Assembly (NCBI GenBank): GCA_963732855.1
Contig: CAVTBB010000002.1
Location: 124,001-188,000, forward strand
From: DASXVU01 sp963732855
GTDB lineage: Archaea; Thermoplasmatota; Thermoplasmata; Methanomassiliicoccales; UBA472
DNA length: 64,000 nt
Direction of reading: 5' to 3'
The notes below the pieces were generated by a model. It saw only the letters and a program-made list of their open reading frames with translations. It did no database searches and was not told the origin of the DNA. The position numbers and the translations under genes were made by a program. This document shows positions 54,240 to 63,878 of this stretch, piece after piece; within the stretch, counting starts at the first letter, position 1; the number at the start of each line of letters is the position of its first letter.

Positions 54240-56628
54240 AGAAAATTGCTGTTCCCATAATGACCATAATCGACGATATGGCTAAGACAGTCACTTCCTT
54301 TTGAGGTTGATATTCCATCGTTACGTTTGATGAAACGTTCTTCAAAGACCATCCATTGAAGAATAGGTTCACGCGGAAATGATCCGCCGTCCCGCTTTCA
54401 CTGGTCAATGTCCAATCCTGATCATACCTTTCGGTGAATACCAGATATCCTGAACCGTTGTTCAATGATAGAATGTGTTTCGTCGCCTCATTGTAGCTAT
54501 CGTTCAAGGTGACACCGGAATTAGGTTTCCAGCTTTCATTCCTGAGAAAGGCGTTGTCTTTGTATACCGCTTCGACATGGAAAGGTAGTTCGTCAACATC
54601 TTTCATGGACGATACCTCGATGAATGCAATTCTGGAAACATCATACCAGGGCTCCCTGGTCAAGTTCTTCACGGCAGACAATCCCCCAACCACGGCCAGA
54701 GTATGGTCTACCTGGAAATAGTGTACGTCCCTCCAGAATGGATTTTCATAGAGGTGAAGCTGACCGAACGAAGCAACGGGTTTCATTCCGGCATTCAGCA
54801 AACCTATTTCGTACATTGTAAAGGTCGCTGTAGAGGCCGCCCACCATGAATATTCATAAATGAATGCCCAATTCGCATCTTCGTGGAGCATAACATACCG
54901 TACATTCATTATGGAAAGCATTTTCCCAAGATCAAAATTTAAGGAATCATTTGCCAACCGAATAGCAATATCCGTTAGCATTACGTTAACAGATCCATAT
55001 TCTGTGGTCATGATCACTCTGTCGAAGATGCTTGAACTCGGATCTGCTGCCCAGTAACCATCTTTCCAACTGTACGCGGCATAGCCAATCTTGCAAAAGG
55101 GTAGGGCCATTACCCTAAAGTCGCCAGAGGCATTGTTCAAGTAATCGTTGGTCTGATAGTAATAATCAGGTACCTGGACCTTGGCTGAGGGAATGACCTC
55201 ACCACCGGAATAGATAATTTGCCCGGTGAAGTACGGTGTTGCGACCACAGAAATGGCCACGATGACAAGGACCATCCAAGCCATGATACCCCATGCTTTT
55301 TTTGTGAGATTCTTAGGAAACGTTAGTGGAAATCCGGGCCATGATACCTTTCCCGCCAGATTGGCCATGCTATAACCTAGAAACAGCGCATAGCAGAGAG
55401 CCAACAATGGTCCAAAGCGTTGGAATAGGCTACGGAAAGCGTAAAGATCTGGGAATAGATCGAACAGTCCGACTAGAAAATATCCCGTTGGCGGATAGTA
55501 GCCATTTATCATGATCAGGCTGAGGGCTGTTAATCCGCCTAAAAGGAGGATGATCGGATTCCTTGGCCGGATCAATAGCGCATACAACGCAGTGATCGCT
55601 ATGACCAGGCATGAAGCGATGAAAATAGCTGATGACGCCAATTCCCACCAGGAGAACCAGTGGTCACCTTTGTATGATCCATACAGTGCCCAATATCCGG
55701 TCTGGAGGATTGCTGCATAGATAGGTACTGAATTTGATCTGAGAAGGTCCGAATTACTTACCCCAACAATGCTCACATCCGCCTTGGCAAACTCCTCGCT
55801 GGCGTTCCCAATACTTGGCATTATCCAAAAGAGATTGATCAACAACCATAACACTGTCAATGTCACAGCGAATTTGATCACATGCCCTCTTCTTTTCGAC
55901 TCTTTTAGGGCAAAAACCAACAATAGACCAGCGATCAGCAGCCAATCCATGGCTGCGTTCAGCGGATTCATATAGGAAGCGGTGATCAGAAGCGTCCACG
56001 CCAGCACTATAGAAAGAACAAATAGAGAACCCCGCCTAGTCCGGATCCCATAGACGACCATAGCAGCGATCAATGGAATGAAACAGTAAGAGTAATAATT
56101 GGAAGCGAACTGGTTCCAGATGAATGTGGACGCGATCGGGGAGAACATGTAGATGGCGGCCGCAAAAATCGCGCCTTTGCGAAACCGTTCACCAAAACCG
56201 AGGGCGCGATAAAGCAAGAACATCGACACGCCAGAACCTGAAAGAACTACGTAGAACAGCAAGGTCTGTGATGAATGTAGGGAAAAGCCTGCGAATTGCA
56301 TGACCACATAGTAGATATTCGTTGGTAAGGTGCCCGCGATCGCTCTCGGGCTGACTAGTCCTATCCCTCCATATTGATCCCATAGATGAAGTGACCGTAC
56401 CAGAGTCCTCCCCGGAGCAAATGAAAAGCCATAGTCGAAGGTGTTAACGAGCAAGTTCGGCGGATACCATGTGAACACGACCAGGCCAACGGCCATTAGG
56501 AAAAGGATCTCAAAAAGCTCCAATCTGGTGAAATTCCCCTTGATGAACCGGATTGCCTTCCATTCGCTGGCACTTGAAAAAGGCACCCAGTTGATTAACT
56601 CCTCGATCCGGCCCATCATTCCCTCCAT
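54196..56628 (-). CDS. Large multi-span membrane protein with C-terminal beta-domain (GT-C/YfhO-like)
   Basis: About 810 residues. After a short cytosolic start come 12-14 helices from WYPPNLLVNTFDYGFSFAPGRTLVRSLHLWDQYGG (an acidic loop after helix 1, as in GT-C transferases) through about residue 470. A long outer domain carries many sequons; near the end are LVFTERYDQDWTL and NLFFNGWSLKN, one last helix and the tail RGSRSKR. It is a paralogue in layout of the broken 44928-48067 gene. A role in transferring a lipid-linked sugar outside the cell is inference. GTG or ATG start near 56628. Confidence 0.7.
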   Translation of the reverse strand: MEGMMGRIEELINWVPFSSASEWKAIRFIKGNFTRLELFEILFLMAVGLVVFTWYPPNLLVNTFDYGFSFAPGRTLVRSLHLWDQYGGIGLVSPRAIAGTLPTNIYYVVMQFAGFSLHSSQTLLFYVVLSGSGVSMFLLYRALGFGERFRKGAIFAAAIYMFSPIASTFIWNQFASNYYSYCFIPLIAAMVVYGIRTRRGSLFVLSIVLAWTLLITASYMNPLNAAMDWLLIAGLLLVFALKESKRRGHVIKFAVTLTVLWLLINLFWIMPSIGNASEEFAKADVSIVGVSNSDLLRSNSVPIYAAILQTGYWALYGSYKGDHWFSWWELASSAIFIASCLVIAITALYALLIRPRNPIILLLGGLTALSLIMINGYYPPTGYFLVGLFDLFPDLYAFRSLFQRFGPLLALCYALFLGYSMANLAGKVSWPGFPLTFPKNLTKKAWGIMAWMVLVIVAISVVATPYFTGQIIYSGGEVIPSAKVQVPDYYYQTNDYLNNASGDFRVMALPFCKIGYAAYSWKDGYWAADPSSSIFDRVIMTTEYGSVNVMLTDIAIRLANDSLNFDLGKMLSIMNVRYVMLHEDANWAFIYEYSWWAASTATFTMYEIGLLNAGMKPVASFGQLHLYENPFWRDVHYFQVDHTLAVVGGLSAVKNLTREPWYDVSRIAFIEVSSMKDVDELPFHVEAVYKDNAFLRNESWKPNSGVTLNDSYNEATKHILSLNNGSGYLVFTERYDQDWTLTSESGTADHFRVNLFFNGWSLKNVSSNVTMEYQPQKEVTVLAISSIMVIMGTAIFFTSLHLLRGSRSKR

Positions 56629-57084
56629 CCGTCAGACCAAGAGCTGCAATCGAAAGTTGAAGATCAGAATCTCTATCCTGTACTCCCCCTAAGTAATGAG
56701 GGATAGATATCGAGCCTATTTACGTTTTTATCACGATATCTGGAATGATTATTGTCCCCTTGAGGTGTTGGCTAGGTTCAATTTCCTCGAAGTTAATCTC
56801 GGATCGATATAGGGATGCTCCATCCCTCCCTCACAATAGCTGATCGATCTAGTCACTTGATGCTTCCCACTCTCACTGCAATTACAAGGATTAATTCCTG
56901 GTTTCACACCATATCTGTGATTAATGAAAACGGGATAATTTCGGTCTTGATGGATGGTCGTCTGATTTGAGAGAAAATAGTTACTCTTGAACCTGGCTTG
57001 CCGTCGCCATAATATCCCTGGCGAAGCTGGAATTTCTTAAAATCGAACAACAAACTCTAATATGGATTCGATGTTGGAGAATTA
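56629..57084. other. Divergent intergenic region, no gene
   Basis: About 455 bases between the minus-strand membrane protein and the plus-strand flippase, AT-rich, without a coding frame that resembles anything. Promoters for both genes are expected here; no strong inverted repeat was noticed. Confidence 0.4.
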
Positions 57085-58338
57085 TTGAAAGAAAGCCTTT
57101 TCAAATCTGATGGATTGGCGAAACCTGCCTTGTTGATGTTCATAGCAACCGTAATCGCAGGAGGCTGCAATTATGTATATCAGATCATGATGGGGCGATA
57201 TCTAGGGACCTCGCTTTATTCCGAGCTCTCTGCCATTCTCTCAATATTCCTTATTGTTTCGATACCAACGCAGACGGTCAGCACAATGTTGGTGAGATAC
57301 GTTTCTAAACTTCGAGCGGAAGGAAAGAATCCAGAAATGGCCTGGCTGATAAGGGTTACGGTAGGATACCTTACTCTGATAGCTGTTATAATGGCAATCG
57401 CGGTCTTCCTCGCAATTCCATTCTTGGTTTCATTCCTAAACCTCAGCTCCGACACAGCCTTAGTAATCCTGGCGGCCGGACTGTTCATCTCCATGCTTTA
57501 TCCTATCGGAATAGGCACGGCCCAGGGTTTGCAGAGATTTGGAATGGTAGGGATATCTAACATCGTTGGACCCCTGGGCAAGCTCATTTTTGGTTTGCTT
57601 TTTGTGATAATGGGATATAACGTTGCAGGCGCTTTCGGAGGAGTCATAGTGGGAAGCGCGGTCGCATTAATAATCACATTCCTCTCCATCAAGGACATAT
57701 TCCGGGGTGAGAGAAGGTCCTTCGATACGGGCGATCTGCGAAGATATCTTGTGCCAGTGACGATTGCCGTCCTCTGCTTCACCGTTCTCACCAACATCGA
57801 CACATTCCTGGCTCGCCATTACCTGAGCGATATCGATGCAAGTCTATACTCAGCTGCGTCGATGCTCGGCAAGATCATCCTATTCTTGCCGGGGGCGATC
57901 AGCGCAGTGATGTTTCCCCGTATCTCGCAGGCCCATGCTCGAGGTGAAGGTACTTATGCCATTATGCGCAAATCAATAATCTGGACCTTAGCGATCTCCA
58001 GCGCAGTTGCTCTGGTCTATCTGTTCATCCCAGAGTACGTGGTCAACCTTCTTTACGGCTCCGGCTATGTGGCCGCCGCACCTTCATTGGCAGTTCTGGG
58101 AATCGCCATGGTCCTCTTTGGATTGGCAACTTTGTTCATGAACTTCGGCCTTGCGACCGATTCGAATGCCCTTATCGCAATCCTTGCCGTTTTCACAATA
58201 CTGGAGATATCACTTATCTCCATCTGGAATTCTACTCCTATGGATATATCATTTGATTTGCTTGTCAGTAGCATAGGAATATGTGCCTTCAGCTGGATCC
58301 ATCTAGAACAGAGGCATCGATCTGGCAAATTGAAATAA
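57085..58338 (+). CDS. Polysaccharide flippase (Wzx/MOP superfamily), second copy
   Basis: About 417 residues, 12-14 helices, aligned over its full length with the flippase at 37043-38317: GLAKPALLMFIATVIAGGCNYVYQ at helix 1, SMLGKIILFLPGAISAVMFPRISQAHARGEG in the middle and LFMNFGLATDSNALIAI near the end. TTG start with GGAG five bases upstream. Two divergent copies in one glycan locus suggest two lipid-linked products. Confidence 0.88.
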   Translation: MKESLFKSDGLAKPALLMFIATVIAGGCNYVYQIMMGRYLGTSLYSELSAILSIFLIVSIPTQTVSTMLVRYVSKLRAEGKNPEMAWLIRVTVGYLTLIAVIMAIAVFLAIPFLVSFLNLSSDTALVILAAGLFISMLYPIGIGTAQGLQRFGMVGISNIVGPLGKLIFGLLFVIMGYNVAGAFGGVIVGSAVALIITFLSIKDIFRGERRSFDTGDLRRYLVPVTIAVLCFTVLTNIDTFLARHYLSDIDASLYSAASMLGKIILFLPGAISAVMFPRISQAHARGEGTYAIMRKSIIWTLAISSAVALVYLFIPEYVVNLLYGSGYVAAAPSLAVLGIAMVLFGLATLFMNFGLATDSNALIAILAVFTILEISLISIWNSTPMDISFDLLVSSIGICAFSWIHLEQRHRSGKLK

Positions 58339-58547
58339 TTTGATCGTGCTTGGATTAAATCCCAATAAAGGGCGCCCCATCCACTCGACCGTGGGCAATA
58401 TTTATCTGATTATAATATATATAATATTATATTATTAATGATTCAATTAATCTAGTCATCTGGATTGAATATGAACAGCGCGCCTCCCGCTGTAAAAATC
58501 TACCGAAGTCATTAAAAACCTTAGCCCAAATTACAGATGGATTTGAA
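58339..58547 (+). promoter_or_regulatory. AT-rich promoter region of the rml operon
   Basis: Extremely AT-rich with the self-complementary stretch TATAATATATATAATATTAT (58411-58430) and a further TATA-like CATTAAAAACC near 58512, about 30 bases before rmlA. The latter fits a leader-poor transcript. Confidence 0.45.
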
Positions 58548-59438
58548 ATGAAAGGAATAATCCTTGCTGGAGGGAGCGGTTCCCGGTTGTATCCGATGAC
58601 ATCAGCGATTAATAAGCACCTCCTTCCAGTCTATAATAAGCCCATGGTCTACTATCCTCTTTGCACTCTGATGCTGGCGGATATCAGGGACATTCTCATC
58701 ATCTCCACCCCCGAGGACCTTGAGAACTTCAAGACGCTGCTCGGAGATGGGAGACGATTTGGTCTTCACCTGAGTTATACGGTACAACCGTCACCTGACG
58801 GGCTGGCACAGGCATTCATAATCGGCGCTGATTTCATAGGTTCAGACGATGTGGCAATGATACTTGGAGACAATATTTTCATCGGGCTTCATATCAAGGA
58901 AAAATTGATCCAGGCAATTCAAAACGTTCATCAGAAGAAAGCAACGATCTTCGGCTTTAAGGTCAATGATCCTCAGAGATTCGGAGTCATCGAATACGAC
59001 AATAAGGGCAAAGTAATCTCGATAGATGAAAAGCCCAAGAACCCGAAATCTCACTATGCCGCAGCGGGTCTGTACTTTTATGACAATCACGTCGTGAAAT
59101 TCGCCAAGAGCGTAAAACCATCCTGGAGGAACGAGCTGGAGATTACCGACATCAACAACCTTTACCTGGCGGAGGGAAACCTGGAGGCGATCAGATTGGA
59201 TAGTGGATTCACTTGGATGGATGCTGGCACGCCTGATGCGATGATCGAAGCCGGCAAGTACGTCCAAACATTGGAGAGATACCAACACGTTAAGGTTGGT
59301 TATCCAGAAGAGATTGCGATTATCAACGGATGGATCGACCGCAACGACCTGGGGGATTTCCTTATAAAATACTCGAAGACGGATTATGGCAAGTATATTT
59401 CCAGCGTCCTCGAGGCGAAGGAAGAGAAAAACGGATGA
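58548..59438 (+). CDS. rmlA: Glucose-1-phosphate thymidylyltransferase
   Basis: About 296 residues: GIILAGGSGSRLYPMTSAINKHLLPVYNKPMVYYPL (3-38) is the nucleotide-binding signature, AMILGDNIFIG (about 103-113) the metal site, FGVIEYDNKGKVISIDEKPKNPKSHYAAAGLYFYD the sugar site and FTWMDAGTPDAMIEAGKYVQTLE the C-terminal signature. It makes dTDP-glucose. First of rmlA-rmlC-rmlB; its stop overlaps rmlC. Confidence 0.95.
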   Translation: MKGIILAGGSGSRLYPMTSAINKHLLPVYNKPMVYYPLCTLMLADIRDILIISTPEDLENFKTLLGDGRRFGLHLSYTVQPSPDGLAQAFIIGADFIGSDDVAMILGDNIFIGLHIKEKLIQAIQNVHQKKATIFGFKVNDPQRFGVIEYDNKGKVISIDEKPKNPKSHYAAAGLYFYDNHVVKFAKSVKPSWRNELEITDINNLYLAEGNLEAIRLDSGFTWMDAGTPDAMIEAGKYVQTLERYQHVKVGYPEEIAIINGWIDRNDLGDFLIKYSKTDYGKYISSVLEAKEEKNG

Positions 59439-60004
59439 TGACATTGATAAGAAAATCGACTGGATTTGACGACATTGTGGTCATTGAGCCGGATATGTTC
59501 AGAGACAATAGAGGATGGTTCATGGAAAGCTATTCTCTGATCAAAATGAAAGAAATCGGTATCGATGTTGTGTTCGTCCAGGACAACCATTCATTCTCCT
59601 CTAAAAAAGGTGTGATCCGGGGACTGCATTTCCAAGACAAGCCAATGGAACAAGCGAAATTGGTTAGATGCAGCCGGGGTTCAATTCTCGATTTTGCGGT
59701 CGATGTACGCAAGAATTCGCCCAGGTATGCACAATGGTTTAGCATCGAACTTACCTCCACTAATATGCTCCAATTGTTTATCCCGTATGGATATGCCCAT
59801 GGATTCGTCACACTGGAGGACGAAACTGAGGTGCAGTACAAAGTTGATCGCCCCTATTCCAAACTGCATGAACGAACCATCAGGTATGATGACCCAGATA
59901 TTGCGATAGATTGGAAAACCAAGGACTCCGTGGTCTCGGAAAGGGACTCGAAGGCACCTTATCTCAGAATGGTAGAGAATGAAATGCAATTCCACCAATC
60001 ATAA
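59435..60004 (+). CDS. rmlC: dTDP-4-dehydrorhamnose 3,5-epimerase
   Basis: Cupin of about 189 residues: FRDNRGWFMESY (about 22-33), QDNHSFSSKKGVIRGLHFQ (about 46-64) with the catalytic His, LVRCSRGSILDFAVDVRKNSP (about 71-91), FIPYGYAHGFVTLEDETEVQYKVD (about 111-134) and the catalytic Tyr in this last motif. ATG at 59435 overlaps the rmlA stop; the frame also runs upstream but inside rmlA. Confidence 0.93.
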   Translation: MMTLIRKSTGFDDIVVIEPDMFRDNRGWFMESYSLIKMKEIGIDVVFVQDNHSFSSKKGVIRGLHFQDKPMEQAKLVRCSRGSILDFAVDVRKNSPRYAQWFSIELTSTNMLQLFIPYGYAHGFVTLEDETEVQYKVDRPYSKLHERTIRYDDPDIAIDWKTKDSVVSERDSKAPYLRMVENEMQFHQS

Positions 60005-60191
60005 CCATTCCCAATTGTTATTGGATATTGCAGGACATGACGCCCCAGCGTCTTAGGGACGAGCCGAACTTTTTTATTGATAGACCGGTTGTCACATCCC
60101 ATTGATAGGATATCTTGAGCGAATTTCGATTTGGTCTCAATTAATAAAATAGATACATGGCTGCAAATCCATTATACATTTATTTGGGAAG

Positions 60192-61208
60192 ATGGCGATG
60201 AAGATTCTGGTGACAGGTGGGGCCGGTTTTATTGGTTCCAACTTTATTTATCACATGCAAGATAAGCATCCAGGGGTCGAACTCGTTTGCCTCGATTCTC
60301 TGACCTATGCGGCAAACATTAGGAGCCTCCGGGAAGCATTCCAAAAGGGGAACCTGGAGTTCAAGGAAGGAAGCATAACCGACTCGAAAGTAGTGGATCA
60401 AATCATTCAATCCAACAATTTCGATGCAGTGGTTAACTTCGCCGCTGAGTCCCATGTAGATCGTTCGATATCGAATCCAGATGTATTCACCATAACTAAT
60501 ATTATTGGCACCCAGGTACTGATGGATGCATGTCGCAAGAACGACGTTAAGAGATTTCACCAGGTGTCTACTGATGAAGTCTACGGAGACCTCCCGCTAG
60601 ATCGGCCAGAAATGACCTTTAATGAGGATTCCACTCTACAACCATCCAGTCCATATTCTGCGAGCAAGGCAGGGGCTGACCTGTTAGTGATGGCCTACCA
60701 TCGGACGTATGGACTGAGGGCCACGATCTCGCGCTGCTCGAATAACTATGGACCTTACCAATTTCCCGAAAAGCTGATACCCAAGACGATCATGCTGGCT
60801 AGTCGAAATAGACCCATACCCCTATTCGGAAACGGTATGAACGTGAGGGATTGGCTGCATGCAAGCGATCATTGTAACGCGATAGACCTTATCGTTTCCA
60901 AAGGAAGGTCTGGCGAGATATACAATGTTGGAGGCAGTGATGAACGCAAGAATATCGACGTGGTCCGCCTAATCCTCAAAGAGATGGGAAAGGATGAGGG
61001 AATGATCGAGTTCGTTAAGGACCGGCCGGGTCACGACCTGAGATATTCTGTCGATGCGGGAAAGATCAGAAGGGAACTTGGATGGGAGCCCTTATATAAT
61101 TTTGAAAGCGGCATTAGGGAAACCTTGACCTGGTACCTAAAAAACCTTGACTGGATAAGCAACATCGAATCAGGTGAGTACGGATTAAACAATCATTCGT
61201 TCAAATGA
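60192..61208 (+). CDS. rmlB: dTDP-glucose 4,6-dehydratase
   Basis: About 338 residues: LVTGGAGFIGSNFI (6-19), LDSLTYAANIRSL, FAAESHVDRSI (about 83-93), STDEVYGDL (catalytic DE, about 119-127), SPYSASKAGADLLV (Y-x3-K about 152-156), SNNYGPYQFPEKLIP and NVRDWLHASDHCNAI. The enzyme oxidises and dehydrates dTDP-glucose. The start is ATG 60192 or 60198 behind TATTTGGGAAG. It follows rmlC after 187 bases. rmlD is not in the window. Confidence 0.95.
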   Translation: MAMKILVTGGAGFIGSNFIYHMQDKHPGVELVCLDSLTYAANIRSLREAFQKGNLEFKEGSITDSKVVDQIIQSNNFDAVVNFAAESHVDRSISNPDVFTITNIIGTQVLMDACRKNDVKRFHQVSTDEVYGDLPLDRPEMTFNEDSTLQPSSPYSASKAGADLLVMAYHRTYGLRATISRCSNNYGPYQFPEKLIPKTIMLASRNRPIPLFGNGMNVRDWLHASDHCNAIDLIVSKGRSGEIYNVGGSDERKNIDVVRLILKEMGKDEGMIEFVKDRPGHDLRYSVDAGKIRRELGWEPLYNFESGIRETLTWYLKNLDWISNIESGEYGLNNHSFK

Positions 61209-61337
61209 AACGCAATAATATCAGTCGGAAATGCCCGAAAAAGTACCGCATGAGGGCATATGCCTTATTACACAGTAATTCCGATATGCCCAATGCATTG
61301 GTACCAAACCAAGCCTTCAATGTCTAAAGGGATCACC

Positions 61338-62189
61338 ATGGAGAACGACAATATCGAACTGCGTACCGTCAAGGAAGAGGACGTAAAATTGCTCAAGAGC
61401 CTGGCCAAAATAAAGCACAAGATCATCGTCATGAGCGGTAAGGGCGGAGTGGGCAAGTCCACCGTGACCGTGAACCTGGCCATGGCGTTGGCCATGCGCG
61501 GATTTGAGGTCGGTATCCTGGATGCCGATATCCATGGCCCGAATATCCCAAAGATGCTGAACATCGAAGATGCCCAGATCCAGGGAGACCAAGAAGGGCT
61601 CTACCCGATCGATGTGCCCCCGCATGTGAAGGTCATGTCGATGGCCTTCCTGCTCCAGGATAGGGACTCACCCATCGTTTGGAGGGGGCCGATGAAGATG
61701 GGTGCCATCAGACAATTCGTGGCCGATGTGAAATGGGGCGAGCTCGACTTCCTCATCGTTGATTTGCCACCAGGAACAGGCGATGAACCATTGACGGTCG
61801 CCCAATTGATGCCTGAGGCGGACGGAGCAGTGATCGTGACGACACCCCAGGATGTGGCACTTCTCGACTCGCGGAAATCTGTGACGTTTGCGAGGGCCCT
61901 CAAACTGCCAGTCTTAGGCATCGTCGAGAACATGGCCGGCCTCATCTGCCCGCACTGTGGCAAGGAGATCGACCTGTTCAAGCTGGGAGGAGGGGAGAAT
62001 GCCGCTCACGAGATGGGTGTGCCTTTCCTGGGCCGGATACCGATCGACCCGAGCGTGGTAGAAAGCGGAGATTCAGGAAAACCGATCGTGATCTCCAATC
62101 GGGACTCGCTCGCAACGAAGGCCTTCGATGAGATCGCAGACAAGATTGCGGCGATCGCCAGGGAGAATGAACAGAAAAGGATGAAGTGA
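61338..62189 (+). CDS. Nbp35/Mrp-type P-loop Fe-S scaffold (ApbC family)
   Basis: About 283 residues: deviant Walker A VMSGKGGVGKSTVTVNLAM (about 31-49), DADIHGPNIPKML (about 60-72), FLIVDLPPGTGDEPLTVAQ (about 137-155), NMAGLICPHCGKEIDLF with the cluster-binding CPHC (about 204-207). These proteins dimerise around a 4Fe-4S cluster and deliver it. ATG at 61338 follows AAAGGGATC. It lies four bases before the NifX-like gene. Confidence 0.92.
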   Translation: MENDNIELRTVKEEDVKLLKSLAKIKHKIIVMSGKGGVGKSTVTVNLAMALAMRGFEVGILDADIHGPNIPKMLNIEDAQIQGDQEGLYPIDVPPHVKVMSMAFLLQDRDSPIVWRGPMKMGAIRQFVADVKWGELDFLIVDLPPGTGDEPLTVAQLMPEADGAVIVTTPQDVALLDSRKSVTFARALKLPVLGIVENMAGLICPHCGKEIDLFKLGGGENAAHEMGVPFLGRIPIDPSVVESGDSGKPIVISNRDSLATKAFDEIADKIAAIARENEQKRMK

Positions 62190-62193
62190 ACAC

Positions 62194-62523
62194 ATGAAGA
62201 TCTGCGTTACAGTCTCTGAAGGAAGCCTAAATGCCGAAGTGGAGGAAGAGTTCGGGCATTCCCCCCTTTTTGTCTGTGTCGACCCAGAAACGATGAAGTT
62301 CACCGTTCATGACAACGTCCTACAGGACACCGACATAGGATACGGTATCCAGACCGCCGAGAATCTCATCAAATTAGGCGCCGATGTGGTGATCACGGGT
62401 TTCATAGGACCACATGGGATCAAGAAGCTTTCCTCCAAGAACATCAAGGTTGTGGCCGACGAGGAAGGGACGGTTCGGGAGGCCATCGATCGCTACAACA
62501 GAAGGCATCCGAAGACTCCTTGA
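62194..62523 (+). CDS. NifX/NifB-C-terminal-like (dinitrogenase cofactor family) protein
   Basis: About 109 residues: MKICVTVSEGSLNAEVEEEFGHSPLFVCVD at the N-terminus and LIKLGADVVITGFIGPHGIKKL (about 58-79) in the middle, the ribonuclease-H-like NifX fold that binds iron or iron-molybdenum clusters. Paired with an Nbp35-type gene it is likely an Fe-S or cluster-carrier partner rather than nitrogenase-specific. Confidence 0.88.
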   Translation: MKICVTVSEGSLNAEVEEEFGHSPLFVCVDPETMKFTVHDNVLQDTDIGYGIQTAENLIKLGADVVITGFIGPHGIKKLSSKNIKVVADEEGTVREAIDRYNRRHPKTP

Positions 62524-62951
62524 TCTGTCAGGCCCTGAAACAGTGACCTATCTGGCGGAAAGCACCTCCGGAAATCTTTTCACATTGAAGTTCAGAAAGT
62601 CCCTCATTTCCTCAGATAGAGACTGGCCAATTATCCTATGGGTCACGAACAAGCGACTCTCGGATATTCGACGAAATACGTTCTTAGACACGTGTCGTCA
62701 TGAAGCCTTTTTGGAAACCGATTGCTAGGAATTACTGGCAAAAAAATGTCTATAATTAAATAGTATGAAAGCGAATCTTTTCCATAGAAATGGGCGTCGA
62801 CGTTTAACGATGCTTAGATAAGTCTTTTGTTCATTAATTAGATTTATAAGAATAATTGCTACGAATATCGTGGTCATCATTGAAATAATCGACAATTATC
62901 GTAGCGTAGCTGAATAAGATTTAAGTATCCAACTTCGAAATTGTTCTGAAC
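62524..62951. other. Intergenic region with a promoter near its end
   Basis: AT-rich from about 62740. No coding frame resembles a protein. A TATA-like GATTTAAGTAT (62919-62929) predicts a transcript start near 62950, which would carry the small frame below and the stress-protein gene. Confidence 0.45.
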
Positions 62952-63152
62952 ATGCGGGAACCACTCCCCAGACCGGATCGAAGAAGAAAAAGGCGATTCC
63001 TTGCCGACGCCAACCATCCACCGACATGCGGAAGGATTGACAGGGCGAGACGGATCCCGGTGCTGCCAACATGCTCAGCGCAAAGGGACACCGTCGTTTG
63101 GATAGAAGGACAGAGAGGTCACGGAACAAACGGCAGGAGGATGCAACAATGA
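62952..63152 (+). CDS. Possible small basic protein or leader peptide before the USP gene
   Basis: A 66-codon frame, very rich in Arg and Pro (MREPLPRPDRRRKRRF at its start), with two Cys. Its ATG lies about 25 bases after the TATA-like element and its TGA overlaps the ATG of the stress-protein gene as ATGA, so it could act by translational coupling. No homologue is recognised and the frame could be chance. Confidence 0.3.
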   Translation: MREPLPRPDRRRKRRFLADANHPPTCGRIDRARRIPVLPTCSAQRDTVVWIEGQRGHGTNGRRMQQ

Positions 63153-63874
63153 CCGAATATATCCTGCTGCCGACAGACAGCTCATTGCCAGCACTCGTGG
63201 CCACCATCAAGGCGGTTCAGATGGCCAAGGCGAGCGGTTCCACCCTGGTGGTGCTCAATGTCATCGAACAGACACCAACAATAAAAATTGAGCGCATAGC
63301 AGAAGACAAGGCATTGAGCCGGTGCCCTTTCTGCGACGGTGTTTCCTTCGCCAAGGATCAGGCAGAGAAGTTCAAGGTCCCGATCATTGTGACCACCCGA
63401 GAGGGTGCGGTCACCGGTGAGATATTGAAGGCGGCGGAAGAGTACAAGGTTACGACAATAGTCATGGGAACGTCAAGCCCTTCGGGTCTCAGTGCGTTAT
63501 ACCTAGGAGACGTGGCTGCAGCGGTGAGCAAGCATGCGAAGTGCTCGGTCGTCATCGTCAAACCCACGGAGGCGGAGGCGAAGTCGGTCCTGGAGATCGT
63601 GAACCGGATAAACGGTAAGGGTAAGGCACCCGTCCAAACGGTGGAGAGCATCATCCATACGAAGCAATTCAAGGTCGGCCTGTGGCTCTTCATCATATTT
63701 GGAGTCATATACCTGGTGTTCACGCTGCTGGGGACGTATGGTAGGAGTATCATGGGTGAGCACGCGCTTGGTGTGAACGTCGGAATCATCTTCGGGGTCT
63801 TCATCATCATGCTCGCGATCGTCATGGCCTTGGTGTTCAACTGGTACGCCGGAATGAAGGAAGCGGAGGGATAA
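63149..63874 (+). CDS. Universal stress protein fused to a DUF485-like membrane pair
   Basis: About 241 residues. Residues 1-135 form a UspA domain: ILLPTDSSLPALVATIKA at the start and VMGTSSPSGLSALYLGDVAAAVSKHAKCSVVIVKP, the nucleotide-binding G-x-S...G...V end. It holds an unusual CPFC pair (about 56-59). After a linker, KQFKVGLWLFIIFGVIYLVF and GVNVGIIFGVFIIMLAIVMAL are two helices around a short loop, ending YAGMKEAEG; this matches the DUF485 (YjcH) layout, a protein normally encoded just before the acetate symporter ActP. The start is ATG 63149 after CAGGAGG. The next gene is a symporter. Confidence 0.78.
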   Translation: MTEYILLPTDSSLPALVATIKAVQMAKASGSTLVVLNVIEQTPTIKIERIAEDKALSRCPFCDGVSFAKDQAEKFKVPIIVTTREGAVTGEILKAAEEYKVTTIVMGTSSPSGLSALYLGDVAAAVSKHAKCSVVIVKPTEAEAKSVLEIVNRINGKGKAPVQTVESIIHTKQFKVGLWLFIIFGVIYLVFTLLGTYGRSIMGEHALGVNVGIIFGVFIIMLAIVMALVFNWYAGMKEAEG

Positions 63875-63878
63875 GAAA

